Assembly (NCBI RefSeq): GCF_029407905.1
Contig: NC_073627.1
Location: 155,749,697-155,813,696 of the forward strand
Direction of reading: 5' to 3'
Source of the DNA: Bubalus kerabau
Lineage: Eukaryota > Chordata > Mammalia > Artiodactyla > Bovidae
Length of the DNA: 64,000 bases
Made by a program: the position numbers and the translations under genes. The notes under the pieces are model-generated. The model worked only from the letters and a program-made list of their open reading frames with translations, made no database searches and was not told the origin of the DNA. Position 1 is the first letter of the stretch. Each line of letters begins with the position of its first letter. Below, one piece after another: positions 23,135 through 35,590 of this stretch.

Positions 23135-24469
23135 TGCTCCAAATTTAAATCATCTCGGGTAAACTGATGTCAAACTTTATGAAATAGGTGTGTCCCAGAA
23201 TTTTGTCAGCTTCTGGAAACACTGCTGTGTCTGTAATAGACATTCTGAGTCCAGCGGCACCTCACCCACATTGCCTTGTGTACATATGTTATCAGAACAG
23301 AGAGCTCGGGAATACAGAGGTGAGAGCAGGTCAGCTGCAGCCATTAGGTATACTGTGAGCTTCCCAGGAATGATGAAATTGACTCAGGGAACTTCAGTAT
23401 GAACCCAAGCTAAGAACTGTTTGGCCTCAGATTGAATAACTACTTAGACCTGTGTAAGAGAGGTAGCACATCAACAGTGTGTTTCAGTATCTTAAATGGT
23501 ACCCAGTGCAAAGAATTGCTACCACTCCCTGAATGATGGACTGCCTCAGCCTTTGAGAGTCTTAAGAGAAGCGAGAGAATAAAGAAAGATCCCCAGCCAA
23601 GAACTCAAAGCCCCCGGGTTCTAGATTACCATGGCTGCCTGCATGCTGTGTGCCACTCATCTCTGGAGTGAATTGCCCTCTCTGGGGCTCCCTCATCAAA
23701 TGAAAGGTAAGCCAGAGCTTGTCAACCTGGGGAGGAGCTGCCCTACTCCCAGCTGCCTAGGCATATATTTATCCATGGGCTTGTCTCAGAGACCGAGGGC
23801 TACTCGGAGTCATTGCTGAGTCAAGGCTGCTAGCTATCCTAAAAAATGCTGCCTGGACCTCCAGGACAAATCTGTGCTTCCAGGAACACACACTATGGGC
23901 CCTTCAAGCCTGGGTAGGTGGCCCTTCTGCACCTCAGAACTCTGTTCTGTTATTTGATCAGAACATAATGAGGGAATGAATGGGTGATCCTAAGGGAACT
24001 TGTTGGGGACCTCTAAGAACTCCCAACACATTATTATGAACATTTCTAATAGATAAGTTGAAAGAATAGCTTAGTGAACCCCACCTCCTAGATGTCACTG
24101 TGAACATTCGCTCTTCTTGTTTCCTGTCAATTCCATCCATTTCTCCAGCATATTTTTTGCTCACTTCAAGGTAAGTGACAGATATCCATGTATTTCACCC
24201 CAAGCATACCGGCACATGTATTGTTTACTCAGCTCAGTGTTTTGTATGATTGTGGGGGTTTGGTGGAAAGTGCACAGAGCATCAGGAAGATGACTTGAGT
24301 ACCAACAGGCAGTCTGCTCATCCCTTTCTGGCACAGTAAGCAGGTGAGCTCCTGTTCTCTGCCATAACCATGGAACCCCTGGAGTTGATGCTGAGGAGAA
24401 TTCTACAGCCACATGGTCTGAGGTAGGAAGGATGCCAAGCACTCAGCATCAGGTGCCTGGCTTGATTCT
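23135..24469. other. Unannotated stretch
   Basis: No coding region or named repeat recognised. Confidence 0.4.
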
Positions 24470-24640
24470 TCCCAAGGTCACGTGAATCAGGAGAACCCCA
24501 GCACCTCCCAGGCCTGTCTCTTCATCTTTAAGACAGAGGTGATGATGTCTGCCGGCTCTGGTGGTGCAGTTGTGGGCAGCCAAGACCCTGGGAGCCAGCA
24601 CATGAAATAGAGCTTTAGCCTGTGCAGTATCATAAAAATG
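24470..24640 (+). mobile_element. MIR-like SINE fragment
   Basis: CCAAGGTCACGTGAATCAGG, CTGTCTCTTCATCTTTAAGA and GAGGTGATGATGTCTGCC resemble the MIR core and the segment 3' of it. Confidence 0.45.
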
Positions 24641-25553
24641 GCAAGTACTGAGACAGGAAACTGGCTTGTTAACTGGCCAAAGAATGACACTCAGATGGCC
24701 TGGATGGGGCCCAATGCCAACCCCAAGCCAGTTCCCAAGGCTGCCAGCGGTCGTGATCTGACTGGCAGTCCGATTGGCATGGGCTGGGAGAAGGGGTGTT
24801 TGAAGGCAGAAGTTTCTTCTCCAGAGCAAGAGCTGCCTCCTGAATAGACTGTCACCAAGTAGCAGTGGCCCTGCTGAGGGCTGACATCCTGTAACCCCAT
24901 CATGGCTCCGGGCTATCACCAGGGAGTCCGGGACTCCCCCTGTGGAAACAGAGAAGGACCTGAGGGATGTTGTGGCGGGTGGTGGGCCAGATTGTTTTTC
25001 AAAGGAATGTTCCCAACTCCTTGCTACAAATCCTGTGACCTCGCCACAAGCCAGATGTCTGAGTCCTGGCCCCTGGGGTACCCAGTAGATCTCAGCTCAG
25101 ACTGCTCTCCCGCAGCCATGCACAAAGCCAGGCCATGCTGAGTCACCCTGAAACAACCAGTGGGGGTTCCTGGCCTTACCACAGACCTGTAACCCTCAGC
25201 CAAAGCCTCCCGGAGCAGCCTCAGCCAATAGGCATGGAGTGGGGGGAGGGATACAGCAGCTGACCCATGCTGGGATGGCCTGAAGCATCCTCCAGCATCC
25301 AGCCTTGCAGCCCAAAACAGCACTGGGAGCTCAGTTTGCAATACAACACACTTTCATGGTCTCACTTCCCCTCCCTGTCTCCCCACTCCTTTCCCTGAAC
25401 AGGACTGTCTTCAGTCACCTCCCAAATAAGACATTTGCATCAATTTCTTCCCTCCATCCCTCTTCCAGGAGGCCTCACCCTAGACACACATACATTTATC
25501 AGCCTGAGGATGTATCTTCCCCTTGATTTTGCTGTGAACTTAAAACTTATCTG
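24641..25553. other. Unannotated stretch
   Basis: No feature recognised. A single octamer-type ATTTGCAT at 25433-25440 is not significant alone. Confidence 0.4.
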
Positions 25554-25565
25554 AAAAGAAATATA

Positions 25566-25946
25566 GTCATATGACATCCATTATATGCGGACTCTAAAAA
25601 GAAATTATACAAATGAACTTATTAAAAAAAATGAACTTATTAAAAAAAAAACAAATACAGACTCACAGACTTAGAGAACAAACTTATGGTTACTGGCAGG
25701 AAGGGACAGTTAGGGAGTTTGGGATGGACATGTACACACTTTTGTATTTAAAGTGGATAATCAACAAGGACTGTACAGCATAGGGAACTCTGCTCAATGT
25801 TATGTGGCAGACTGGATGGGAGGGGAGTTTGGCGGAGAATGGGTGTATGTATATATATTTATATATGGCTGAATCCCTTTACTGTCCACCTGGAACTATC
25901 ACAATATTGTTAATCGGCTGTTTTCCAACATAAAAAAAAAGTTAAA
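25566..25946 (+). mobile_element. L1 3' end
   Basis: Typical L1 3' UTR: GACTCACAGACTTAGAGAAC, GGACTGTACAGCATAGGGAA and an A-rich end. A 12-bp duplication, AAAAGAAATATA, flanks it (25554-25565, 25947-25958). AATGAACTTATTAAAAAAA is duplicated in tandem inside at 25613-25650. Confidence 0.93.
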
Positions 25947-25958
25947 AAAAGAAATATA

Positions 25959-27826
25959 ATCTTAATTGAAAAAAAAAAAAGTAGGTACAGAGCTGGAGGC
26001 TGGCACAGACAGTGGAAGTGAGCATCTTCCTTTTTCTCAGAGGACAGAGCAGCCCCACCCCAGCTGCCTCCTGTCAGCTCACAGCCTGAAACAACAGAAT
26101 CAACTCTGAACTCATGTCACAAACAAGGAGCCACAGGTAAGTCCTCAGCAAGAGGCATGTGCCCCAGCCACCACCCCAGGGTGGGGCTAAGGGTGTGCAG
26201 ATGGCCGGGCTATGCTTCCTACAAACATATAAACCAAGGAACGGATGTTCACAATTCCTGGGACAAGGACGCCAACTGAGCCTTGCAGGGGCAGCCTCAT
26301 TCCTCCCTTCAGCATTCTCCTCCTTCCCTCACCTAACAACTGCCCCAACACTCAAGCCCCTGACATGAACATCAGCCCTCCCGGGATGGGGCTTTACCAT
26401 GAGCAGCCGGGATCCCTGGCTCTGAGCCTCAGCTTCCATGAGGAGCTGATGGTGAGCAGCTGTAAGAGGTTTGGAGGAGGGTTGCCCTTGAGAAGGGTCA
26501 CACTCGTGTTGGCGATCATCCTTGTTGTCCTGGCCTCAGGTCTTATGCCCAGCAAGAAGAGACACTACCTGGATCCTGGATGTTTCTATTTCTTAAGGCC
26601 ACCCCCACGTTAAAGTAGCAGCTATGATCTAGATGCCGCGGGTCAGAGTTCAGGGAGGGCACAGCAAGGATGCTGACTCTGTCCCCCAACATCTGCATCT
26701 CCATCTGGGCTCACCTAAACAGCTAGGGGCTGGAGCCCACTGAGGCTGGAGTCTAGGATGGGGTGACTCCAAGCTGGGATCCACAGGGGCTGGTAACCCT
26801 GAGAACCCTTTCCATGCAGGGTGGGCTTCCTGCTTAGAAGAAACATAGAGAGCAAGTGTCCCAAAAGGATGAGGCAAAGTTGTCATGCTTCCAAGGTCCC
26901 CTACTTTCCCTCCCACCTTATTCGGCTATTAGGTGGAGCACCCACAACCCCACCCAGAATTGAGGGAGGTGACAGAGACCCCCACCTCTCACTTGGAGGG
27001 GTATCAAAGAATCAGGAATCTCTGAAACCACGATGCACGTGGTTGCCCATCCCTTCACTTCAGGCCCTCTGTTCTTTGCCATCGTGGCCTCAGCTGCAAG
27101 GTTTGCATTTATACTCAGATTAACTGAGGTTTTATGACTCCCCAGTCTTGGGAGGGGGAGACTTGGGGCAACACAACCTTCTTGACATCATCATCACTAC
27201 CCCTGTCTCTCAAAGTCTGAGAAAAACAAGTCTGTCTGCTGGAAAGAGCAAAGCATTTCTCCACAGCCTGCTCATCCTCATTAACACAGTCATGGCTCTG
27301 AAAGGAATTTGTCTCCCACAGGAGGAGTTAGCAAACAGAGTCATAAACTTGGAATCCACCGGCCCACCACAGGTCAGAGGATTTTGAAGAAGCCCTTAAC
27401 TCCTGTGAGCCACAAATCTAATCTCTGAAACAGTCAGCTTTGAAATGTGACTTGCCCCGGCTGGGATCCTGCTCTGCTCTTTGCAGACGCAAGCATTCTT
27501 GGCACAGTGCTTGTGTCATATAGACTTTAAATCAAACCCTGTGCACAGATGAGATAGAAGGATATGCCCAAGATCATTCCTGCAGCTCAAAATAAAGCTA
27601 CACAAAAGCATTTGGATTCTCTTTGTAGGAGATTTCAGCTCCGTGTATCAAAAAATCTCCTAATCTACAGATGAACAATTTGGCTTTTCTAGTCACTAAT
27701 TCCGGTAAAATTTGTGTGAGGGTAGATCAGGACAAACACACTGATCATAGCACATAGCCAGGCCTGCAGTTAAGCAAACTAATTGCATGTGGAATAGTTG
27801 TACCTCAAAACGTCTCCATTTAAAAG
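25959..27826. other. Unannotated 1.9-kb stretch
   Basis: A 122-codon plus-strand frame (26245-26613) contains a later ATG at 26366 and one hydrophobic segment (TLVLAIILVVLASGL) but matches no family I know. A weak inverted-MIR trace lies near 27535-27590. No gene is supported. Confidence 0.35.
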
Positions 27827-27837
27827 TTTCCCTTTGA

Positions 27838-30261
27838 ACCCTCCTACACTGTTGGTGGGAATGTAAATTGGTGCAGACACTATGGAAAACAGAATGGAGG
27901 TTCTTCAGAAAACTAAAAATAGAATTACCATACAATCCACCAATACCACTCCTGGGCATATACCCAGACAAAACTATAAATTAAAAAAGATGCATGCACC
28001 CTTATGTTCATAGCAGCACCATTCACAATAGTCAAGTCATGGAAACAACCTAAATGTCCATGGACAGATGAACAGATAAAGATGTGGTTTATATGAAATG
28101 TAGTCAGTTCAGTTCAGTCACTCAGCCGTGTCTGACTGTTTGTGAACCCATGGACTGCAGCATGCCAGGCTTCCCTGTCCATCATCATCTCCCAGAGTCT
28201 ACTCAAACTCATGTTCATCATGTTGGTGATGTCGTGCAACCATCTCATCCTCTGTCATCCCCTTATCCTCCTGCCTTCAATCTTTCCCAGCATCAGGGTC
28301 TTTTCCTATGAGTCCCCTCTTCGCATCAGGTGGCCTAAATACTGTAGTTTCAGCTTCAGCTTCCGTCCTTCCAATGAATATTCAGGACTGATTTCCTTTA
28401 GGATGGACTGGTTGGATCTCCTTGCAGTCCAAGGGACTCTCAAGAGTCTTCTCCAACACCACAGTTCAAAAGCATCAATTCTTCAGCGCTTAGCTTTCGT
28501 CACAGTCCAACTGTCACATCCATACATAACTACTGGAAAAACCATAGCTTTGACTAGACGGACCTTTGCTGGCAAAGTAATGTCTCTGCTTTTTAATATG
28601 CTGTCTAGGTTGGTCATAGCTTTTCTTCCAAGGAGCAAGCATCTTTTAATTTCATGGCTGCAGTCACCATTTGCAGTGATTTTGGAGCCCAAAAAGATAA
28701 AGTCTCTCAGTGTTTCCATTGAAATGGTATGGACCTAACAGAAGCAGACGATATTAAGAAGAGGTGGCAAGAATACACAGAACAATACAAAAAAGATCTT
28801 AATGACCCAGATAATCACAATGGTGTTATCACTCACCTAGAGCCAGAAATCCTGGAATGAGAAGTCAAGTGGACATTAGGAAGCATCACTACCATCAAAG
28901 CTAGTGGAAGTGACGGAATTCCAGTTGAGCTATTTCAAATTCTAAAAGATGATGCTGTGAAAGTACTGCACTCAATATGCCAGCAAATTTGGAAAACTCA
29001 GCAGTGGCCACAGGACTGGAAAAGGTCAGTTTTCATTCCAATCCCAAAGAAAAGCAATGCCAAAGAATGCTCAAGCTACCACACAATTGCACTCATCTCA
29101 CACACTAGCAAAGTAATGGTCAAAATTCTCCAAGCCAGGCTTCAACAGTACGTGAACTGTGAACTTCCAGATGTTCAAGCTGGATTTAGAAAAAGGCAGA
29201 GGAACCAGAGATAAAACTGCAAACAACTGCTGAATCATTGAAAAAGGAAGAGAGTTCCAGAAAAACATCTACTTTTGCTTTATTGACTACGACAAAGCAT
29301 TTGACTGTGTGGATCACAACAAACTCTGGAAAATTCTGAAAGAGACTGGAATACCAGACCACCTGACCTGCCTCCTGAGAAATCTGTATGCAGGTCAAGA
29401 AACAACAGTTAGAACTGGACATGGAACAACAGACTGGTTCCAAATCCAGAAAAGAGTACATCAAGGCTATATATTGTCACCCTGCTTACTTAACTTAAAT
29501 GCAGAGTACATCATAAGAAATACCAGGCTGGATGAAACACAAGCCGGAATCAAGATTGCTGGGAGAAATATCAATAACCTCAGATATGCAGATGACACCA
29601 CCTTTATGGCAGAAAGTGAAGAAGACCTAAAGAGCCTCTTGATGAAAGTGAAAGAGGAGAGTGAAAAAATTGGCTTAAAACTCAACATTGAGAAAACTAG
29701 GATCATGGCATCTGGTCCCATCACTTCATGGCAAATAGATGGGGAAACATGGAAATGATGATGAAATGGAATACTACTCAGCAATAAAAAAGAATTTATA
29801 GCAACATGGATGCAACTAGAGATTATCATCTAATGATAGAAGTAAGTCCAAAAGAAAGTGAAGTAAGTCAAAAAGAAAAACAAATACCATATGCTTTCAC
29901 TTGCATATGAAATCTGAAATATGGCACAAATGAACCTATCTACAAAACAGAAACAGGCTCGCAGACGGAGAGGACACACTTGTGGTTGCCAAGGGGACGA
30001 GGGGGAGGAGGAGGAACGAACAGGCTGTTTGGGGTTAGTTAGATGCAAACTATTACATTTAGAATGGATAAACAACAAGGTCCTCAGGTATAGCACAGGG
30101 GACTATATTCAGTCTCCTGGGATAAACCATAATGAAAAAGAATATAAAGCAAGAATGTACATATGTGTATAACTGTGTAACTTTGATGCACAGCAGAAAT
30201 TTGAAAACATAGTAAATCAGCGACACTTTGATAAAATTTTTTAATTTAAAAAATTAAATAT
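27838..30261 (+). mobile_element. L1 3' region split by BovB
   Basis: The 3' end of L1 ORF2 begins at CTCCTACACTGTTGGTGGGA (27840-28100). The L1 3' UTR resumes at 29769 with ATACTACTCAGCAATAAAAA and runs to the A/T-rich end. The L1 duplication is TTTCCCTTTGA (27827-27837) versus TTTACCTTTGA (30262-30272), 10 of 11. A BovB inserted later occupies 28101-29760. Confidence 0.93.
28101..29760 (-). mobile_element. BovB LINE with internal inversion (twin priming)
   Basis: Two BovB pieces lie head to head. 28101-28720 is minus strand, running from the GTTCAG tail up to the GETV-coding point. 28723-29756 is plus strand, running from the TEAEDI region through RT (YADD at 29585-29596) back to the same DGET point. 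Together they cover one continuous BovB segment with only a few bases of overlap (GGAAACA). This is the structure expected when a second primer starts inside the LINE RNA. ATGAAATG at 28093-28100 and 29761-29768 is the duplication. The plus piece has several stops (for example 28858 and 29213), so no product is possible. Confidence 0.93.
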
Positions 30262-30272
30262 TTTACCTTTGA

Positions 30273-32646
30273 CATGGACATTCACTATAAAATGATTTAA
30301 GGTGTTAGATCTATTTGTTGTCTTTCAACTCCAAAAACACCAGCTTCAAAATACAAATTTCCATCATAGTTTACCACTTGGCATTTTGGATGTTCCTTTT
30401 CCAATTGAAACAGGATAATTGATGACTGTTTATGAATGTTAGCTCTACTGTGCTGGAGCTGACTATGGTGGGTGCATTGTGGGCAATCTGATTTTAAACA
30501 GGCTTTTGAGGCCTGTAGGAAAGGCACCTAGAATGACATTTTTACACACAGGAAAAAAAGGGACAATTTAATACCTTTATGGATAAGTAGGTAAGCACAT
30601 CCAGAAAATATTCCATAATACCCTTGTCCTCACTTCAAGTTTACAAGTATCATGCTAATACAGAAACCCATCTGACCTTGGTCCTTTTTAGGGATGCCTT
30701 GATTTTTGTCTACGCTTCCAGGCAACCAGATTTCCTAAAGAAATCTTTATGGTCAAGGAAAGAACTCGAATTCTATAAAGCATCCTCACTCACTCACTCT
30801 GCTCCTCCCAGTCGTGGTTACTGATGAAAACCAGTAAGCCTAACAGTTTAAGTGAAGCCGCCTGACCGGGACAGAGAGCAAAAGAAAGGTAGACACTTGG
30901 AAACACATCCCATTCTGCCTGCCCGTGCACAAAATAGGCTGGCCCGCTTCCGTAACTCTTATCAGGGACAAGACACAAAGAGCCTGGCGGGCTCCACTTT
31001 CCCATTCAGTGTTCGATCTCAGCCCTTTCTTTCTTCTTGTAGAAACAAATGAATCACTGAGCTACTTGCTGTCCCAAGTGAAAGCACACTTCTCTTCCAC
31101 TCACTTCTGTAAACATCACTAGCAGATTCTGCAAAGACAAGGACAACTCAGAAACACACCGGTCCTCCAGATGTTACCAAGTAAGCTAGCCAGGGTGAGT
31201 AGTAACAGGATAAGAATTTGTTTCCCCTCCTCCCCTTGCTCCAATGCAATGCAGGTAGGGGATGATGCCTGTTCCACAGTCATCTCTCCAGCAGCCCTGT
31301 CACCATTCAGCCCCTCCACATCCTGCCAGCATGAGGAAGGGACAGCTGTGTTCCATCCAGTGCCATCTGTAGCACCCAGTCCCACGACCACACTTCTTCC
31401 CTGCAGTATGTGCTGGTGCCACAAAGGAGACGAGGGCACACACAGTTTCTCAGCCACAATAGTCGAGCTGGCCCCAGCCAGGAAACAGCAGTCACTTTCC
31501 ACTACAAGTTCCTCTAAGTGACAACCTTCCTCTTAGCAGGGGCTGATGGGAAACATGCCCATGGCTAGACATTCAGAGCTGGTGTCCAGAACTCCAAATC
31601 CAAGGGCATCCTTCCAATTAACCACTCAGCAACTTCCTTTTGCAAGTACACTTTGTTTTTCAAACACATTTAAGCAGAACAGAGCAGAGTTTCAAGCAGA
31701 CCTATAAAACGCTTTCTCAAAAAGAAACAGGTTTTTTTTTATTCTGTTTTTTTTATTCATCTAATAATTGAAGTTCTCCATGACAAATGGGTAATCTCCT
31801 ATAGATCGCATATGAATATTTAAAATTATTTTCCAGATGTCCAGGCAAACGTGTAGGTCAGCAGCTTTTTTTCTTATTTCCAGTGCTTTCCGGTTGGGCA
31901 AGGAGCCCGGGTACCCATATGTGCTGTGCAAATGAGTGAGATGCCAGGACCACTCAGGAGAAGGGTGTGTCGTGATGTGTGACTCAGTTTTGCTTTCAGT
32001 TTTATCAAAGTCAAGATAGCTACATCCAAAACCTTAGAAATTGTTACCTGAATGGTCAATGGATGCAATAAATATTTTATTCATAAAGTGAAGTATGTGA
32101 TCCAGATTTTTAGAAGCAGCTTCTTTGAGCTAGAAAGTCTTAGCCTGACTGCAATCTGAGATTCAATAATGTAAGAACGGTCTCCTTTCTTGCTGGGGAC
32201 CTGCTCGGGGCGCAATGAATAAGTAACAAAACTCCTTATAATGTAGCGTCTGCATATGACAGTAATCTCTATTACCTCTCCCAGTTTCCCTGAGGCAGGA
32301 ATTTAGACACTGCTCACCTGGGCTTTTCCAGCTCAGAGTCCCAGGAGGACCCGTCAGGGGACAGCAGAGGCTGCAGTCACTACTGGTGGGCAAGTTCAAT
32401 GACCCTCAGGCTGCTGGAATGTCCTCACAGCACTTCAGCTGGCATCCCCCAGAGCAAGCCAAACCAGACAGGGCAGCTGGGCAATGTTTGTGACCCATGG
32501 CCTCGGAGCCTCACAGCAAGACCTCCAGCACAATTCACTGTGGGACAAGTGCTATAAAGGTGTAGGGTTATCACACTATCAGAGAGCTAGTGGGCAGGAT
32601 GGATGCTGGTGTGACCTGTTCAGAAGATTCAATTTGCCCCAGGGTT
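30273..32646. other. Unannotated 2.4-kb stretch
   Basis: T-runs at 31731-31753. No recognised repeat or gene. Both-strand frames of ~120 codons at 31119-31521 lack domains. Confidence 0.4.
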
Positions 32647-32656
32647 TAGCATTCAA

Positions 32657-32875
32657 GGGGCCTTCCCTGGTGGCTCAGATGGTAAAGAGTCCACCTGCAA
32701 TGCAGGAGACCTGGGTTCAATCCCTGGGTTGGGAAGATGCCCTGGAGGAGGGCTTGACAACCCACTCCAGTATTCTTGCCTGGAGAATCCCACGGACAGA
32801 GGAGCCTGGAGGGCTACAGTCCACATGGTCACAAAGAGTCAGACATGACTGAAGCAACTTAGCATGCACGCACAC
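32657..32875 (+). mobile_element. Bov-tA SINE
   Basis: Very regular copy: CCTTCCCTGGTGGCTCAGAT, GGGTTCAATCCCTGGGT, end GACATGACTGAAGCAACTTA with a GCATGCACGCAC terminus. TAGCAT at 32647-32652 and 32876-32881 is a weak duplication. Confidence 0.95.
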
Positions 32876-33000
32876 TAGCATATCACCTGGCTAAGCTCAC
32901 GCTGGGGAGGGGTGAGGGGATAATTTTCCTGTGAAACAAGTGGTCTGGCTCTGAGGTCCCACCTCCAGCATTCTGCTAGAAAGTTCTGCTCTAAAGTTTT

Positions 33001-33038
33001 TTGTTTTGGTTTTGGTTTTGGTTTTTTTTTTTTTTTTT
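33001..33038. repeat. (TTTTGG)n then poly-T
   Basis: TTTTGG units are followed by a T18 tract, which is the (inverted) poly-A end of the adjoining L1. Confidence 0.85.
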
Positions 33039-33369
33039 TGGAGTATAATTGCTTTACAATGTTGTGTTCATTTCTGCTATACAACAAGGTGATTCAGCTA
33101 TATGCATGCATACACCCCCTCCTTCCTAAGCCTCCCTCCCTCCTTCCCACCCCCCCCCAATCTCACCCCTCTAGTTCATCACAGAGGGCAGAACTGAGCT
33201 CCATGTGCAGTACAGCAGTTTCTCACTAGCTATCTCTTTTACATATAATAATGTGTTTATGTCAATGCTACTCTCTCAACCCATCCCACCATCCCTTTCC
33301 CCCCACTATGTCCATAGATCTGTTCTCTATATCTACATCTCTATTCCTGCCCTGCAAATAGGTTCGTGT
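33039..33369 (-). mobile_element. L1 3' end, inverted
   Basis: GGAGTATAATTGCTTTACAA, CAACAAGGTGATTCAGCTAT and CCTGCCCTGCAAATAGGTTC match the older ruminant L1 3' UTR in reverse. It stops where BovB begins. Confidence 0.9.
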
Positions 33370-34370
33370 CTACCTGCCTCCTGGGAAACCTGTATACAGG
33401 TCAAGAAGTAACAGTTAGAACCAGACATGGAACAATAGACTGGTTCAAAACTGGGAAAGGAGTACATTGAGGCTATATATTGTCACCTTGCTCATTTAAC
33501 TTATATCTAGAGTACATCATGTGAAATGCTGGGCTGGATGTAGTGCAAGTTGGAATCAGGATTGCCGGGAGAAATATCAGTAACCTCAGATATACAGATG
33601 ACACCACCCTAATGGCAGAAAGCAAAGAGGAATTAAAGGGCCTCTTGATGAAGGTGAAAGAGGAAAGTGAAAAAGCTGGCTTAAAACTCAACATTCAAAA
33701 ACAAAGATCATGACATCTGGCCCCATCACTTGATGGCAAATAGAAGGGGGAAAGGAGGAAGCAGTGATAGATTTCCTCTTCTTGGGCTCTAAAATCACTG
33801 TGGATGGTGACTGCGGCCATGAAATTATAAAATGCTTGCTTCTTGGCAGGAAAGCTATGACAAACCTAGACAGTGTGTTAAAAAGCCAAGAAGTCACTTT
33901 GCCGACAAAGGTCCGTGTAGTCAAAGTTATGAATTTTCCAGTAGTCATGTATGGATGTGAGAGCTGGACTATAAAAAAGCCTGAGGACCTAAGAATTGAT
34001 GTTTTCAAACTGTGGTGGTGGAGAAGACTCTTGAGAGTCCCTTCGACAGCAAGGAGATCAAATCAGTCAATCCTAAAGGAAATCAACCCTAAATATTCAT
34101 TGGAAGGACTGATGCTGAAGCTGAAGCTCCAATACTTTGGCCACCTGATGCAAAGAGACAACTCATTGGAAAAGACTGTGATGCTGAGAAAGATTGAGGT
34201 CAACAGGAGAAAGAAGAAATAGAAGTTGAGATGGTTGTATGGCATCACTTACTCAATGGACATGAATTTGAGCAAACAATCCAGGTGATTGTGAAGGACA
34301 GGGAAGCCTCGCTTGCTACAGTCCATGGGGTCAACAAAGAGTCATACACAACTGAGCAACTGAACAATGA
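33370..34370 (+). mobile_element. Decayed BovB LINE
   Basis: Starts in the middle of RT (CTGCCTCCTGGGAAACCTGT) and ends at ACAACTGAGCAACTGAACAA. The catalytic box reads TAT-ACA-GAT-GAC (33591-33602), which would be YTDD instead of YADD. Stops and frame shifts are numerous; the best open piece is 152 codons (33764-34222). Older than the copies at 21 and 45 kb. Confidence 0.93.
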
Positions 34371-34996
34371 GACCCAGACCAGCAGCCACAGCTGGTCTTT
34401 GGATAGAGCCTGCAGAGAAAACTTTCCAGGCAGCGGGATAGAATATCAGTGAACCTTGGGGCTCAGAAGTAACTCTCTTTCCCGTTAGTTTCCAACAGTG
34501 ACCCCGCACAGGCCAGGTCGACTCAGAACATTCAGTACAAATGCTGGACTGCCCGCTCATCCCTAAAAAAAGCCTCTAGCTCCTGGCACCAGGGCTGCTT
34601 AGAAAGCAAGCTCCCAGGAAAGGAAAGGAGTCCTACCTACACACTTGGGATAACAAAGCCGACCAGAATTTAGACCTGCTTCCATGTGACCAGGGGAGGA
34701 CTTGCCACATGGGAGGTGGGAAGCAATGGCCGGTGTGATGGCAGCCAGAAAGCTACCAGAGTGGGGCCCCAGAGAGCTGCAGGAAGGCATTCCAGGTTAA
34801 GTGAGGCTCACCACAACCATTTCCACAGCAGTTTCTTCTGAAGTCCACATTCTCCTCTCACTGCAGTGTTGACCCCACTGGGTCCCAGAGTGGTTCCCAG
34901 AGCCTCACAGCATGTTAGCAAGGAGATGCAATCCCAGTACTTGGAGGGAAGAAGCAGCGCCCTGGAGCCTCAGTACAAAGACTGGTCCATTAGCAT
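34371..34996. other. Unannotated stretch
   Basis: No feature recognised. Confidence 0.4.
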
Positions 34997-35016
34997 CAGA
35001 CAGGTTTACTGGGCTG

Positions 35017-35232
35017 TGAATGTGAAAGTTATAGTCACTCAGTCATGACTGACTCTTTGAGATCCCATGGACTGTAACCTGCCAGGCTCCTCTGTCCATG
35101 GAATTCTCCAGGCAAGCGTACTGGAATGGATTGCCATTTCCTTCTCCAAGGGATCTTCCCAACCCAGGGATCAAACTGGGATCTCCTGCATTGCAAGCAG
35201 ATTCTTTACCATCTGAGCCACCAGGGAAGCAA
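35017..35232 (-). mobile_element. Bov-tA SINE
   Basis: AATGTGAAAGTTATAGTCAC tail to GAGCCACCAGGGAAGC head. It has an unusually long duplication, CAGACAGRTTTWCTGGGCTG, at 34997-35016 and 35233-35252 (18 of 20 match). Confidence 0.96.
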
Positions 35233-35252
35233 CAGACAGATTTTCTGGGCTG

Positions 35253-35590
35253 AGGAGGAAGGAATTCTGAGTGAGGGGAAGGGAAAGAGCAGAACAGAGT
35301 CCTTAGCATCACTGATATGTCCTTGAGTGGACATGCTGCTCAGGATGAACCTATGAGGGCAGGCATGGATGCAGGGCTAGTCAATAACAAAGAAAGGGCT
35401 GTAGATACTTAAGAAAGGAAGCCTGGTAACTGGAGACTTGCCCTATGCCCTGAACAAGTGTCTGTGAGACACTTTATCCACTTTATCCACTTTATACAGT
35501 GAGACGCTGTATCCACTTTATCACTCCTTCTTCCCACACTGTGTGTTGAACACTGTATCAAGGGCAATGTATTATTGTTCTACTAATGCA
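35253..35590. other. Unannotated, with small tandem repeat
   Basis: At 35464-35526 a 35-bp unit beginning GTGAGAC occurs twice. The units carry TATCCACTT sub-repeats. Otherwise nothing recognised. Confidence 0.5.

Noticed and set aside
25433..25440. Perfect octamer ATTTGCAT as an enhancer site
   Set aside because: A single 8-mer is expected by chance in 64 kb, and no neighbouring promoter elements were seen.
28142..28738. 189-198-codon frames antisense to BovB (also at 22000, 45555, 49999)
   Set aside because: These are the reverse strand of the BovB coding region. The same antisense frame recurs in each copy because the sense sequence is conserved.
32657..32760. tRNA-like sequence with A- and B-box motifs (seen in all Bov-tA and CHR heads)
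   Set aside because: These are tRNA-Glu-derived SINE heads, lacking a proper cloverleaf and 3' acceptor; not functional tRNA genes.
35464..35526. Clustered TATCCACTT units as a regulatory array
   Set aside because: Only a two-copy 35-bp tandem duplication with slippage; too short and irregular to claim a function.
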